From contig JBFXAN010000091.1 of the NCBI GenBank assembly GCA_050184225.1, forward strand, positions 1 to 24,478: 24,478 bases of DNA, given 5' to 3'. The DNA is from JBFXAN01 sp050184225. GTDB lineage: Bacteria; Chloroflexota; Dehalococcoidia; CAUJGQ01. Each line of letters starts with the position of its first letter. Position 1 is the stretch's first letter. The notes beneath the pieces were generated by a model. The model saw nothing but the letters and a program-made list of their open reading frames with translations. It searched no databases and was not told the DNA's origin. A program made the translations under genes and the position numbers. Positions 7,636 through 16,061 of the stretch are shown one piece after another.

Positions 7636-8193
7636 ATGCCGGTCAGCGATGCAACATACGAGCAGGTGGTACTTGAAGATCCACACAGTCACTGGGAACT
7701 CCACTGTGCCAGGCTCGTGGAGAAGCCGCCGATGACCGCGTTTCACGCCGATGTCATTGACCGGCTCTACAGGCGAATCGTGCTCCAACTATCGGAAGCA
7801 GACTTCGCCATCCGCGCCGATGCCGGCCGGCTGCGGCGTGGAACGGGTTCCTACTACGAGGCCGACCTCTGTGTCGTCCCCCGTTCCTTGGTCAACCGTC
7901 AGAAGCGAGAACGGCCGCATCAGCTTGAGGTGTATGACGAACCGCTGCCGCTGGTGGTCGAGGTCTGGTCTCCGTCCATCGGCAGCCATGACGTGGTTGA
8001 CAAGATTCCGGAGTACCAGGCTCGCGGCGACATCGAGATCTGGCGGCTGCACCCGTTTGAACGAACCCTGACCGCGTGGCGCCGTCAGCCGGACGGGGCT
8101 TACGTCGAAACGGTCCACCGCGGCGGGACAATCGAGCCAATAGCGTTACTCGATGTGAAGATCGTGATCGATGAACTCTTTGACTCGGAGTAG
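7636..8193 (+). CDS. Uma2-family PD-(D/E)XK endonuclease-like protein
   Basis: A 185-residue protein of the Uma2/DUF820 family, a restriction-endonuclease-fold group that is abundant in Chloroflexota and cyanobacteria and whose biological role is not settled. The signature is visible in the middle: YYEADLCVVP (Asp at about residue 78), then LPLVVEVWSPSIG (Glu at about residue 109) and, after a spacer, KIPEYQARGDIEIWRL (Lys at about 122). A long open frame extends 23 codons further up, but the ATG at 7636 follows CTGGAGGAACCAGG and gives a typical start. It sits between dapF and dapL on the same strand, which splits an otherwise coherent lysine-biosynthesis pair and suggests insertion of a mobile accessory gene. 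Confidence 0.85.
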   Translation: MPVSDATYEQVVLEDPHSHWELHCARLVEKPPMTAFHADVIDRLYRRIVLQLSEADFAIRADAGRLRRGTGSYYEADLCVVPRSLVNRQKRERPHQLEVYDEPLPLVVEVWSPSIGSHDVVDKIPEYQARGDIEIWRLHPFERTLTAWRRQPDGAYVETVHRGGTIEPIALLDVKIVIDELFDSE

Positions 8194-8235
8194 CGCGCGC
8201 AACACCACACTCCACCGGAGACGAAAGATCACCTC

Positions 8236-9411
8236 ATGGAACTAGCGCAGCGTGTTCAGCAGCTTCCACCCTACCTCTTCGCCGAGATCAGCAAGAAGAT
8301 GGCGGCGAAGCGGGCGCAGGGTGTCGATATCATCTCCTTCGGCATCGGCGACCCCGACCTGGCGACACCGCCGCACGTGATCGAGGCGTTGAAGACGCAC
8401 GCCGCCGAACCGGCCAACCACCGGTATCCGGAGTCGGACGGCCTGCCGGAGCTTCGTCAGGCGATGGCGGCGTGGTACAAGGGGCGTTTCGATGTGGACC
8501 TCGACCCGGACAAGGAAGTCGTGCCGCTGATCGGCTCGAAGGAGGGCATTGGGCACGTCTCGCTCTGCTTCATCAATCCCGGCGACATCGCCCTCGTTCC
8601 CGACCCGGCCTACCCTGTCTACGCCGTGGGCACGATGTTTGCCGGCGGCGAGATCTATTCGCTGCCGCTGGAGGAGGAGCGCGGGTTCCTGCCGGTCCTC
8701 GACGCGATCCCCGACGATGTGGCGCAGCGGGCAAAGGTGCTCTGGCTGAACTACCCGAACAATCCCACCGGTGCGGTCGCATCGCCGGAGTTCTTCGAGC
8801 GCGTGGTGGATTACGCCCGCCGCCACGACATCGTCGTGCTGCACGACCTCGCCTATGCCGATGTCGCCTTCGATGGCTACCGCCCGGTGAGCTTTCTGGA
8901 GACACCCGGCGCGAAAGAGGTGGGGGTCGAGTTCAACTCGCTCTCCAAGTCCTACAACATGACCGGCTGGCGTGTTGGTATGGCCGTGGGTAATGCCGTT
9001 GCGATCGATGCGCTGACGCGGGTCAAGTCCAACCTGGACTCCGGTATCCCCCAGGCGATTCAGCAGATGGCGATCGCGGCGCTCACCGGTCCGCAGGACG
9101 TGATTGACGACCACAACGCGATCTATCGGCGGCGGCGCGACCGTATCGTCGAGGTGCTGCGCGGCCTCGGTCTCGGCGTCGAGGCGCCGAAGGCGAGCCT
9201 GTACGTCTGGGCGAGGCTGCCCGACGGTGAGACCTCGATCGAGTTCGCCGGCCGGTTGCTCGACGACACCGGCGTCGTCGTGACGCCCGGCATCGGCTAC
9301 GGCGCCCACGGTGAGGGGTACATCCGCCTGTCTGTGACGACACCCGATGACCGGGTGGATGAAGGCCTGAAGCGGCTGTCATCGTGGCACGGTGTTGGTG
9401 CGCGGGCATGA
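8236..9411 (+). CDS. dapL: LL-diaminopimelate aminotransferase (PLP-dependent)
   Basis: A class I/II fold-type I aminotransferase of 391 residues, close in pattern to the DapL family that turns tetrahydrodipicolinate directly into LL-diaminopimelate. PLP-binding features are visible: IGDPDLATPP near residue 37, NYPNNPTG (172-179) with N176, DLAYAD with D204 and Y207, and the Schiff-base lysine K238 in SLSKSYNMTGWRVG. The opening LPPYLFAEISKK is typical of this group. Proximity to dapF supports the DapL assignment over other aminotransferases, which share the same fold. The ribosome binding site (GGAG) is rather distant. A short hairpin follows the gene at 9457-9473. Confidence 0.9.
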   Translation: MELAQRVQQLPPYLFAEISKKMAAKRAQGVDIISFGIGDPDLATPPHVIEALKTHAAEPANHRYPESDGLPELRQAMAAWYKGRFDVDLDPDKEVVPLIGSKEGIGHVSLCFINPGDIALVPDPAYPVYAVGTMFAGGEIYSLPLEEERGFLPVLDAIPDDVAQRAKVLWLNYPNNPTGAVASPEFFERVVDYARRHDIVVLHDLAYADVAFDGYRPVSFLETPGAKEVGVEFNSLSKSYNMTGWRVGMAVGNAVAIDALTRVKSNLDSGIPQAIQQMAIAALTGPQDVIDDHNAIYRRRRDRIVEVLRGLGLGVEAPKASLYVWARLPDGETSIEFAGRLLDDTGVVVTPGIGYGAHGEGYIRLSVTTPDDRVDEGLKRLSSWHGVGARA

Positions 9412-9456
9412 ACCACCCGAAGAGAATCAGTGAACAGGCGGATTGAAAGACATCGG

Positions 9457-9476
9457 GCATCCAGCTAGGATGCTTT
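9457..9476 (+). terminator. Short hairpin with T-run after dapL (weak terminator)
   Basis: GCATCC and GGATGC pair around a 5-base loop and are followed by TTT. The position, 46 bases after the dapL stop, suits a weak intrinsic terminator. A second small stem (AGCCGC/GCGGCT, 9494-9511) follows in the hflX leader. The T-run is short, so termination would be partial at most. Confidence 0.35.
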
Positions 9477-9532
9477 GACCCGCAGGAGATTGGAGCCGCT
9501 CAGACGCGGCTGGGTAAGACCGGGAGGTATCA

Positions 9533-10783
9533 TTGCCCCTATCACGAACACGCGCCCGCGAGCGGATGCATGAGACGAGGCCTGCCGCCGAGCGCGCCTA
9601 TCTCGTCGCCGTCGAACCGAAGCGGGCCGCCGGCTGGACGACGCAGAGCTCCTTGGATGAACTCGCCCAACTCGCCGAGACCGCCAAGGCCCAGGTCGTC
9701 GGCCGCACACTGCAGAAGCTGGACCGGCCGAGTCCTGCTTCATATATCGGCAAGGGCAAACTGGAAGAGATCGTCGCACTGCGCCAGGAGCTTCCCTACG
9801 ATGTCGTCATTTTCGACGACGAGCTCAGCCCCTCGCAGCAGCGCAACCTCGAGGATGCGCTCGCGACCAAGGTGATCGACCGCACCGCGTTGATCCTCGA
9901 CATTTTCGCGGGGCGAGCGCACACGCGTGAGGGCCAGCTCCAGGTCGAACTGGCGCAGCATGAGTATCTGCTGCCGCGTCTGGCCGGGCAGTGGTCCCAC
10001 CTCGAACGGCTCGGCGGCGGCATCGGCACGCGCGGTCCCGGCGAGTCACAGCTTGAGACGGACCGGCGGTTGATCCGCCGACGCATCGCCAGATTACGCG
10101 ACCAGATCGAAGAGGTACGGCGCCATCGCCAGCTGTACCGCCGCCGTCGGGCGAAGCAGGGGGTTAGCGTCGTCGCCCTGGTCGGTTACACCAACGCCGG
10201 CAAGAGCACGCTGATGAACACGCTCTCCGGCGCCGGCGTGCTGGCCGAGGACCGGCTCTTCGCCACGCTCGACCCGATCACCCGCCGCGTCGAGATGCCG
10301 AGCGGTGACTACTTTTTGCTGACCGATACAGTCGGTTTCATCCAGAAGCTGCCGACGCAGCTGGTCGCCGCGTTCCGGGCGACATTGGAGGAGTTGTCCG
10401 ACGCCGACCTGTTGCTACACGTGGTCGACATCACCCATCCGAACGCTGCCGAGCAGGCGCAGACCGTCGAGGAGACGCTGGCGGAGCTGGACGTCGCCAA
10501 CAAGCCGCGCCTGACACTGCTCAACAAGATTGACCTCTTGGAGACACCAGACGGCCGCGGTGTCGGCTCGCTCCAAGACCTCGACGAGCTTCGTCTCGAA
10601 CTGGCGCGAACCCGTCCCGACGCGCTGCTCATCTCCGGCGAGCGCGGCTGGGGGCTGGACGTGCTGCTCATGCGGATCGACGATGCGTTGCATGATCCGG
10701 CGACGATTGCCCGGGGCCGCGCCGACGACGAAGCGCTGCTCCGCCGCGTGCAGACGCCACTGCCACGGGTGTCCGCGGGGTAG
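9533..10783 (+). CDS. hflX: Ribosome-associated GTPase HflX
   Basis: HflX is a GTPase that splits stalled 70S ribosomes and is linked to heat stress recovery. The 416-residue protein has the N-terminal HflX domain, including SYIGKGKLEEI and FDDELSPSQQRNLE (about residues 70-110), the Gly-rich HLERLGGGIGTRGPGESQLE helix-loop, a basic coiled region (RRRIARLRDQIEEVRRHR), then the G domain: G1 GYTNAGKST, the G3 DTVGF, and G4 NKID. I choose the TTG at 9533 because GGGAGG stands 8 bases upstream; the next in-frame ATG at 9566 has no such signal and would remove 11 residues. It converges on the glycerophosphodiesterase gene with only 16 bases between. Confidence 0.95.
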   Translation: MPLSRTRARERMHETRPAAERAYLVAVEPKRAAGWTTQSSLDELAQLAETAKAQVVGRTLQKLDRPSPASYIGKGKLEEIVALRQELPYDVVIFDDELSPSQQRNLEDALATKVIDRTALILDIFAGRAHTREGQLQVELAQHEYLLPRLAGQWSHLERLGGGIGTRGPGESQLETDRRLIRRRIARLRDQIEEVRRHRQLYRRRRAKQGVSVVALVGYTNAGKSTLMNTLSGAGVLAEDRLFATLDPITRRVEMPSGDYFLLTDTVGFIQKLPTQLVAAFRATLEELSDADLLLHVVDITHPNAAEQAQTVEETLAELDVANKPRLTLLNKIDLLETPDGRGVGSLQDLDELRLELARTRPDALLISGERGWGLDVLLMRIDDALHDPATIARGRADDEALLRRVQTPLPRVSAG

Positions 10784-10799
10784 GGCGACGGGCCGGCGG

Positions 10800-11540
10800 T
10801 CAAGCTTGCGAATCGGGACAGACGCGGGCCGCCGTTGCCGATCCAGAGTCTGCCGGCGGGTCGGGTGATGGCAGCAGCGGTACGAGCCGGCTGAGCATGT
10901 CGAGCCGGTTGCTCGTAATGCCATCGACGCCCCAGGCAAGGAGTTGGCGTGCCCGCTGCTCCGAATCAATGGTCCAGGCGAAGATCGTGGCGCCGGCGGC
11001 TTTGAGCGCATCGACGGTCGCGGGCGTCAGCAAGCCGTGAAAGCAGGAGATTGCCGGCGGCGCGGAGCCGTCGCGCCGCCGTGCAAGGTACGCATCGAGG
11101 TGCTTCGTCCGTTCCAGCGTGAAGAATACCCGGGTGCGGGGATCGAGCGCCCGCGCCCGGTCTAGTGACGCCCAGTTCTTGCCGCAGAGCGCCGTCCGGT
11201 TGAAGGCGTTTCGGCGGCGGAGCACGCTGACGAGTGCATCAGGGAGCCTTTGACCACGGCCCTTGAGATCGATCAACACGCAGGTGGGTGTGCCCTGCGT
11301 CGCGTCGAGCAGCGAATCGAGAACGATCTCCGGCGCCAGCATCAGCGATACCGATCGCCTGCTATACATAATGGGAAGTCGCCAGAGCGACCGATCGTGA
11401 CGGGCTACCAGCCGTCCGTAGTGCAGCCAGATGTCCGTTTCGATCCAATCGACTCCGGCGGCCAGCGCACGACGGAGGAGCGGCTGGCTGTTGCCCCCTC
11501 GGTGAGCGATCCGTATCGGCCGGCGGCCGTCTGGACTCAT
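10800..11540 (-). CDS. Glycerophosphodiester phosphodiesterase
   Basis: A 246-residue GDPD-family TIM-barrel enzyme that hydrolyses deacylated phospholipid diesters to glycerol 3-phosphate and an alcohol. The family's N-terminal catalytic set is complete: H13 and R14 in IAHRGG, E34 and D36 in WIETDIW, and H48-D49 in RLVARHD. Later family segments VLIDLKG (about residue 90) and IFAWTIDSEQRARQLLAWGVDGITSNR (about residue 190-216) are also present. No signal peptide is visible, so the enzyme is likely cytoplasmic. The C-terminal 20 residues are Pro/Ser/Ala-rich and probably disordered. It is the last gene of the minus-strand run and lies 102 bases after the zinc-ribbon gene. No good ribosome binding site precedes the ATG. 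Confidence 0.9.
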   Translation of the reverse strand: MSPDGRRPIRIAHRGGNSQPLLRRALAAGVDWIETDIWLHYGRLVARHDRSLWRLPIMYSRRSVSLMLAPEIVLDSLLDATQGTPTCVLIDLKGRGQRLPDALVSVLRRRNAFNRTALCGKNWASLDRARALDPRTRVFFTLERTKHLDAYLARRRDGSAPPAISCFHGLLTPATVDALKAAGATIFAWTIDSEQRARQLLAWGVDGITSNRLDMLSRLVPLLPSPDPPADSGSATAARVCPDSQA

Positions 11541-11642
11541 CGCCGCGGTCGATGCGATGGCCGGTTGACTGCGCAGATAGTCCGAAAGGTATCCATGCTA
11601 TCCAGGCGAGACGAAGCGGTCGACACCGTTCGTTTAGAACCG

Positions 11643-11816
11643 TTACCCGCGGGAACCCGCCTTCGAGGCCGAGGCGCCGCCCGCCCCGATCTTGAACATC
11701 TTCGTCCCACAGACCGGGCAGATGCCCTGTGTGGCCGGCTTGCCGTTCTTCATCGTGATCTGCTTCTCGTCCTTCATCTCGCGCTTGGTGCGGCACTTGA
11801 GGCAATAGGCTTCCAT
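11643..11816 (-). CDS. Short zinc-ribbon protein, DUF5679-like
   Basis: A 57-residue ORF. It reads MEAYCLKCRTKREM, then a Lys-rich middle, then GICPVCGTKMFKIG and a Gly/Ala/Ser tail. The two Cys pairs (C5-x2-C8 and C33-x2-C36) make a zinc ribbon, and the layout matches the small DUF5679 proteins that I associate with Chloroflexota. The function of these proteins is unknown; nucleic-acid binding is a reasonable guess from the basic charge. The start is supported by GGCGGAG about 8 bases upstream. The gene lies between truB and the phosphodiesterase gene on the same strand. Confidence 0.8.
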   Translation of the reverse strand: MEAYCLKCRTKREMKDEKQITMKNGKPATQGICPVCGTKMFKIGAGGASASKAGSRG

Positions 11817-11945
11817 TCAGGTCGCTCCGCCATCCGAAGTCGCCGGAGATTTCCCCGACGCGGGTTCTACTATACCGGTCCGCTCCCGCTTTGGGTACGC
11901 CTTCTGGGTGAGTCTCAGCGAATCCGCGCCCGTCCTATGATGTGC

Positions 11946-12857
11946 TCAGCGCCCCTGAAGGATCTTCTCCACCCGCCACCTCTCGTGAGTGCCACGCCAG
12001 CAGATCACGCCCAGAAAGGTACCGTCAAAAGCATAGACACGCGCGCGTGTTCCTTCGCCGGTGGTAGGGGCGGGCGCGTCCGGCGCAACGCCGAATTGCA
12101 GGCGTTCGCTCGCGCGCTCGTCCAGAATCAATGCCGGCCGGTCGATCAGCGGCTGATCGACCGGTAGCACGCGGGCGGGCCACGAACCGTCGTTCAGGGC
12201 GCGCTCGAAGTTCTCGATCGTGACTGCCTGGCAGAGCGTGAATCCGCCGGTCATCGTCCGGCGCAGTGCGATCAGATGGGCACCGCAGCCCAGGCGTTGC
12301 CCGAGGTCGTGGGCGAGGCTGCGAATGTAGGTGCCTTTCGTGCAGGTCACGCGAAAGCTCACTCGAGGCAGATCGACTTCGGTGACCTCTACCTCACGGA
12401 TCGTGACCGTTCGGCTCGGTGGCGCAACTGCTTTACCGGCGCGGGCGAGGCGATGCAATGGCACGCCGCCCTGCTTAATCGCGCTGTAGATCGGCGGGTG
12501 CTGTTCGATCGTACCCAGGAACTCAGCGAACGTGCGCCGGGCCATTACTTCGGACACCCTGGACCAGTCCCGCTGTTCGAGCATTCTGCCATCGCTGTCA
12601 TAGGTGTCGGTGACAGCGCCGAGTACCAATGTGCCGGCATACTGCTTTTCGGCGTCGCTGACATATTCCAGCACCCGTGTGCCGCGGCCGATGCCCATCG
12701 GCAGCACGCCGGTCGCGAGGGGGTCGAGTGTGCCGGCATGTCCGATTCGGCGGATACCGGTCAGGCGGCGCAATCGTCCGACCACGTCATGTGAGGTCCA
12801 GCCGGCCGGCTTATCGATGATCAGCAGTCCGTCGAGGTCAAGTGGTTGGGCCGGCAT
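11946..12857 (-). CDS. truB: tRNA pseudouridine(55) synthase
   Basis: TruB makes pseudouridine 55 in the T-loop of tRNAs. The 303-residue protein begins MPAQPLDLDG and has LLIIDKPAGWTSHDVV, the catalytic loop HAGTLDPLATGVLP with nucleophile D45, the YxGTLVLGxxTDTYD motif (YAGTLVLGAVTDTYD), and CTKGTYIRSLAHDLG. The C-terminal PUA-like part (after about residue 235) is present and the length is normal. I start it at the ATG at 12857, 5 bases downstream of the preceding stop; the longer reading frame upstream has an unrelated Pro/Arg-rich N-terminus. It belongs to the nusA-infB cluster. Confidence 0.95.
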   Translation of the reverse strand: MPAQPLDLDGLLIIDKPAGWTSHDVVGRLRRLTGIRRIGHAGTLDPLATGVLPMGIGRGTRVLEYVSDAEKQYAGTLVLGAVTDTYDSDGRMLEQRDWSRVSEVMARRTFAEFLGTIEQHPPIYSAIKQGGVPLHRLARAGKAVAPPSRTVTIREVEVTEVDLPRVSFRVTCTKGTYIRSLAHDLGQRLGCGAHLIALRRTMTGGFTLCQAVTIENFERALNDGSWPARVLPVDQPLIDRPALILDERASERLQFGVAPDAPAPTTGEGTRARVYAFDGTFLGVICWRGTHERWRVEKILQGR

Positions 12858-12862
12858 CGAGG

Positions 12863-13630
12863 TTAGCCTGCCTCGCCCCGGTGCAATCGACCGCGGGTGG
12901 CCTCGTCCAGCGGTTGCCAGGGAAAGCGGTGGCGCTCGTCCCATGGGTCATACGCCGCGACCGCGACCTGCTGGTAGAAGCGGCTGTCCACGTACCGCAG
13001 CCGTCCATGGTCCTGGAGGCCGTCGACAAGCCGGGGCATCAGGTGGATGTCCCAGGCAGACGCATACCCGTGCTTTGACCAGATGAACGAACGGTCTGAC
13101 ACGGGATCGAAGACGGACCAATGTCCCCGGACATAGAGCTCCGTCACCGTGTGTCGCTGTCTGCCGTCATCGCCGGCGAGCACAACGATGCGACCCGGCA
13201 CGCCGGCGAGGGTCGCGAGCGTGACAAGCACGCGTGCCAGTTCGATCGCCAGCGGCGTGCCCTTGCGAATGACCTCCTCCTCGGTGCCGCCCCGAAGGAA
13301 GGTGCTGTAGTCCTGCCAGAAGCCCGCACGGGTCGAGGCGCCGCCTTTGGGAAAAGCGCGGGGAATGCCGGCCACCCAGCGGCGCAGCGCCGTCGCCCGC
13401 TGGAAATCGTCCACCATCCCCGCCGTGAGCTCGGCGACGATCTCCTCCAGCCACGGACGGGGCGTACGGCGCGGTGCTCCGGAGGCGGGCGCTAGATAGA
13501 CGGCCGATTCATTGTGAGGGTTCAACCAGACCAGCGATTCGACCAGGTTCCGGTCGACGCTCCCGGCCGGCAGCGCTGCCTCACCTGAACCGTCCGACTG
13601 CGGGATTGATGGAGGGTCAATCGCCGTCAT
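12863..13630 (-). CDS. Transglutaminase-fold protein lacking the catalytic cysteine
   Basis: A 255-residue protein. Residues about 120-180 match the transglutaminase-like core: RKGTPLAIELARVLVTL, then AGVPGRIVVLAGDDG, then RHTVTELYVRGHWSVFDPVSD. The usual His (H160) and Asp (D175) are in place, but the helix that normally begins G-x-C has Gly-Thr-Pro (P126), so the cysteine nucleophile is missing. It probably binds a peptide or polymer without cleaving it. No signal peptide is seen. It starts at ATG 13630 inside the end of rbfA (14-base overlap) and stops 5 bases before truB, so it is translationally embedded in the operon. In many bacteria this slot holds the DHH phosphoesterase nrnA, which is absent here. 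Confidence 0.75.
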   Translation of the reverse strand: MTAIDPPSIPQSDGSGEAALPAGSVDRNLVESLVWLNPHNESAVYLAPASGAPRRTPRPWLEEIVAELTAGMVDDFQRATALRRWVAGIPRAFPKGGASTRAGFWQDYSTFLRGGTEEEVIRKGTPLAIELARVLVTLATLAGVPGRIVVLAGDDGRQRHTVTELYVRGHWSVFDPVSDRSFIWSKHGYASAWDIHLMPRLVDGLQDHGRLRYVDSRFYQQVAVAAYDPWDERHRFPWQPLDEATRGRLHRGEAG

Positions 13631-13994
13631 TGGCCTCACGCCCCTCCCGCTCGCGAGCAAGCTCGTCGAGCATCGCACCCATGCGGACGCCGCGCTCGAT
13701 CGAGGTATCCCGCCTGAAGTTGATCTCGGGAACGTGATGCATCGTGTTCAGGCGGTGACTGAGCTCGCGACGGAGGAAATTGCGGGCGGCGTTCATCCCC
13801 GCGAGCGTGTTCTCGGCTTCATCGTCGGTGCCGAGGACGCTGACGAACACCTTCGCGTGGCGCAGATCTCCTGACACCTCCACATCGGTGATACTCCAGA
13901 TCGAATCAAGCCGCGGATCTTTCGCCTCACGCCGCAGCAGCGAGTCAAGCTCCTGGCGAAGCAGGTCGTTCACGCGCTCCGTGCGACGTTTCAT
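13617..13994 (-). CDS. rbfA: 30S ribosome-binding factor A
   Basis: RbfA binds the 30S subunit near helix 1 of 16S rRNA and helps late 30S maturation and cold adaptation. The 125-residue product starts MKRRTERVNDLLRQEL, typical of the family, followed by DPRLDSIWSITDVEVSGDLRHAKVFVSVLG and a KH-like core (NFLRRELSHRL) and PEINFRRDTSIERGVRM. Start is ATG 13994, with GGAGTGAG 6 bases upstream; longer readings extend into a repetitive intergenic sequence. The C-terminus is charged. It follows infB by 82 bases that contain a 21-bp inverted repeat. Confidence 0.95.
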   Translation of the reverse strand: MKRRTERVNDLLRQELDSLLRREAKDPRLDSIWSITDVEVSGDLRHAKVFVSVLGTDDEAENTLAGMNAARNFLRRELSHRLNTMHHVPEINFRRDTSIERGVRMGAMLDELAREREGREANDGD

Positions 13995-14013
13995 GTGGCT
14001 CACTCCGTTCGCC

Positions 14014-14073
14014 GGGCAGTGGGCAGTGGGCAGTGGTGAGACGAACCGCCCGACTGCCCACTGCCCATTGCCC
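14014..14073. repeat. Inverted repeat of GGGCAGT units between infB and rbfA
   Basis: Positions 14014-14034 consist of three 7-base GGGCAGT units. Positions 14053-14073 are the reverse complement with one mismatch. The spacer is 18 bases. The array sits in the 82-base gap between infB and rbfA. It is unlike the C-rich repeats elsewhere in the window. A partial unit, GGGCAGTGGG, recurs at 18372-18381 in the nusA upstream region. It could fold as a stable stem between the two cistrons. Confidence 0.85.
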
Positions 14074-14076
14074 TCG

Positions 14077-15879
14077 TCAGCTTTGGCGCTCTTGGTGGTA
14101 GAACTCGAAAGTATCGCCGATGGCGAAGTCGTCGAAGCCTTCGAGGGTGATGCCGCATTCGTAGCCGGACTCGACCTCGCGGACGTCGTCCTTGAACCGC
14201 TTGAGGGCGGCGACGCGGCCGGTGAAGAGCAGCTCGCCGCGACGGCTGAGGCGTACCTGCGAATTGCGGGTGACGTGACCGTCCGTGACATAGCTGCCGG
14301 CGATGTTGCCGATCCGGGAGATTTTGATGATCTGGCGGACCTCGGCATGGCCGTCGATCACCTCGACGTAGACCGGCTCGAGCATGCCGGTGAGGGCGCG
14401 CTCGACATCTTCGACGAGATTGTAGATCACGTCGTAGAAGCGGACATCGACGCCTTCGAGGTCCGCCATCCGACGGGCGCCGTCGCCGGGGCGGACGTTG
14501 AAGCCGATGATGATCGCCTTCGATGCGACGGCGAGGTTGACATCGTTCTCGGTGATCGCGCCGGCGGCCGAGTGGATCAGCTTGACCCGCACCTGCTCGT
14601 TGGACAGGCGTTCCAATGAAGACCGGATCGGATCGATGCTGCCGTGAACATCGGTCTTGAGAATGATGTTCAGTTCCTTGAGCTTGCCGGCGGTGATCTC
14701 ACCAAAGATCGTATCGAGCGACACGGACGTGCGCTGCGCCGCCCGCTCGGCCTGGCGCTCGCGGAGGCGTGCCTCGACGGCGGCCCGCGCCGTCTTCTCG
14801 TCGCGGACGATCGTGAGGATGTCGCCGGCGGCGGGGACGTTGCTCAGGCCGAGCACGCGGGCCGGTTGGGCCGGCGCGGCCGACTTCAAACGGCGGCCGG
14901 TATCGTCGAACATCGCCTTGATGCGGCCGTAGGTGTCGCCGACGATCACGCTGTCGCCGGTGTTGAGCGTGCCGGTCTGCACCAGGATCGTGGCGAGCGG
15001 GCCGCGGTTGCGATCCATCTCCGCCTCGATCACCACGCCTTCGGCCGGCCGATCGGGATTCGCCTTCAGCTCCAAGACGTCCGCGACCAGGAGCAGGGTC
15101 GTCAGCAGGTCGTCGAGACCCTCGCGGGTCCGGGCCGAGACGAGCACGGCCGGGACATTGCCGCCGTACTCCTCGATCGAGACGTCGTTCTGGAACAGTT
15201 CCTGCTTGACGCGGTCGGGATTGGCGCCGGGGAGGTCGATCTTATTGATCGCCACCACGATCTCGACACCGGCGGCCTTGGCGTGGGCGATCGCCTCGCG
15301 CGTGGTCGGCATGACGCCGTCGTCGGCGGCGACGACGAGAATGGCGATATCGGTCGCCTGGGCGCCGCGCGCCCGCATCGAGGTAAACGCCTCGTGACCG
15401 GGCGTATCGAGGAACGTGATCGTGCGCGGTTCGCCCGACTCGGGGTCGGGCACCTGCACCTGATAGGCGCCGATGTGCTGGGTGATGCCACCGGCCTCGC
15501 TCTCCGAGACCTTGCTGCTGCGGATCGCGTCGAGCAGGCTGGTCTTACCGTGGTCGACGTGACCCATCACGGTGACGATCGGCGGGCGTGGCTGCAGCTT
15601 GGACGGGTCGTCCTCGGTGAAGATGCGCCGCGTGGTGACGCCGTCGGGCGATGGGCCGGCAGCTTCTGGTTCGACCTGGATTTCCAGGGGTTCGAAGCCG
15701 AAGTCCGAGGCGACGATCGCGGCGGTGTCGAAGTCGATCACCTGGTTGATCGCGGCCATTACCCCGTTCTTCATCAGCTCTTTGATGACATCGACCGGCG
15801 TGACGCCGAGGATCTCGGACAGATCCTTGACGCTGAGCGCGCGGGGAATCTCGACCGGTCCGGTTACCGTGGTTGCCAT
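14077..15879 (-). CDS. infB: Translation initiation factor IF-2
   Basis: IF-2 is the GTPase that delivers fMet-tRNA to the 30S P site and promotes subunit joining. The 600-residue protein has a short N-terminal IF2N segment (LSVKDLSEILGVTPVDVIKEL, about 15-35), the G domain with GHVDHGKT (106-113), DTPGHEAF and NKIDLPG, and then domains II, III and IV, with VHGSIDPIRSSLERLS in domain III and SRIGNIAGSYVTDGHV in domain IV. The long disordered N-terminus of E. coli IF-2 is missing, as in many bacteria. The ATG at 15879 is preceded by GAGGAGG; the frame extends 11 codons further upstream without a signal. It follows rnpM by 182 bases. Confidence 0.97.
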   Translation of the reverse strand: MATTVTGPVEIPRALSVKDLSEILGVTPVDVIKELMKNGVMAAINQVIDFDTAAIVASDFGFEPLEIQVEPEAAGPSPDGVTTRRIFTEDDPSKLQPRPPIVTVMGHVDHGKTSLLDAIRSSKVSESEAGGITQHIGAYQVQVPDPESGEPRTITFLDTPGHEAFTSMRARGAQATDIAILVVAADDGVMPTTREAIAHAKAAGVEIVVAINKIDLPGANPDRVKQELFQNDVSIEEYGGNVPAVLVSARTREGLDDLLTTLLLVADVLELKANPDRPAEGVVIEAEMDRNRGPLATILVQTGTLNTGDSVIVGDTYGRIKAMFDDTGRRLKSAAPAQPARVLGLSNVPAAGDILTIVRDEKTARAAVEARLRERQAERAAQRTSVSLDTIFGEITAGKLKELNIILKTDVHGSIDPIRSSLERLSNEQVRVKLIHSAAGAITENDVNLAVASKAIIIGFNVRPGDGARRMADLEGVDVRFYDVIYNLVEDVERALTGMLEPVYVEVIDGHAEVRQIIKISRIGNIAGSYVTDGHVTRNSQVRLSRRGELLFTGRVAALKRFKDDVREVESGYECGITLEGFDDFAIGDTFEFYHQERQS

Positions 15880-15968
15880 TGCAATGACCTCCTCGTGTGG
15901 AGGCCGTTCCATCGGGCGAAGGAGTCGCCGACAGAGACCTCAGGATCAAGTAAGAGCGTGTCTTGTGG

Positions 15969-15988
15969 TCCGCGACGGGGGTCGCGGA
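15969..15988. other. Hairpin in the rnpM-infB spacer
   Basis: TCCGCGAC and GTCGCGGA form an 8-bp perfect stem with a 4-base G loop on the plus strand (C loop in the minus-strand transcript). It lies in the 182-base gap between rnpM and infB, about 90 bases before the infB start. There is no T-run, so it is not an intrinsic terminator. It may be a leader stem of infB mRNA. Nothing else in the spacer is recognised. Confidence 0.5.
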
Positions 15989-16061
15989 TCATCCGACTCG
16001 ATCACCGACGAGCATGGCGTACCGCGTTGCGGCACCCACGCCGAACGGTGGGTGAATCGGT

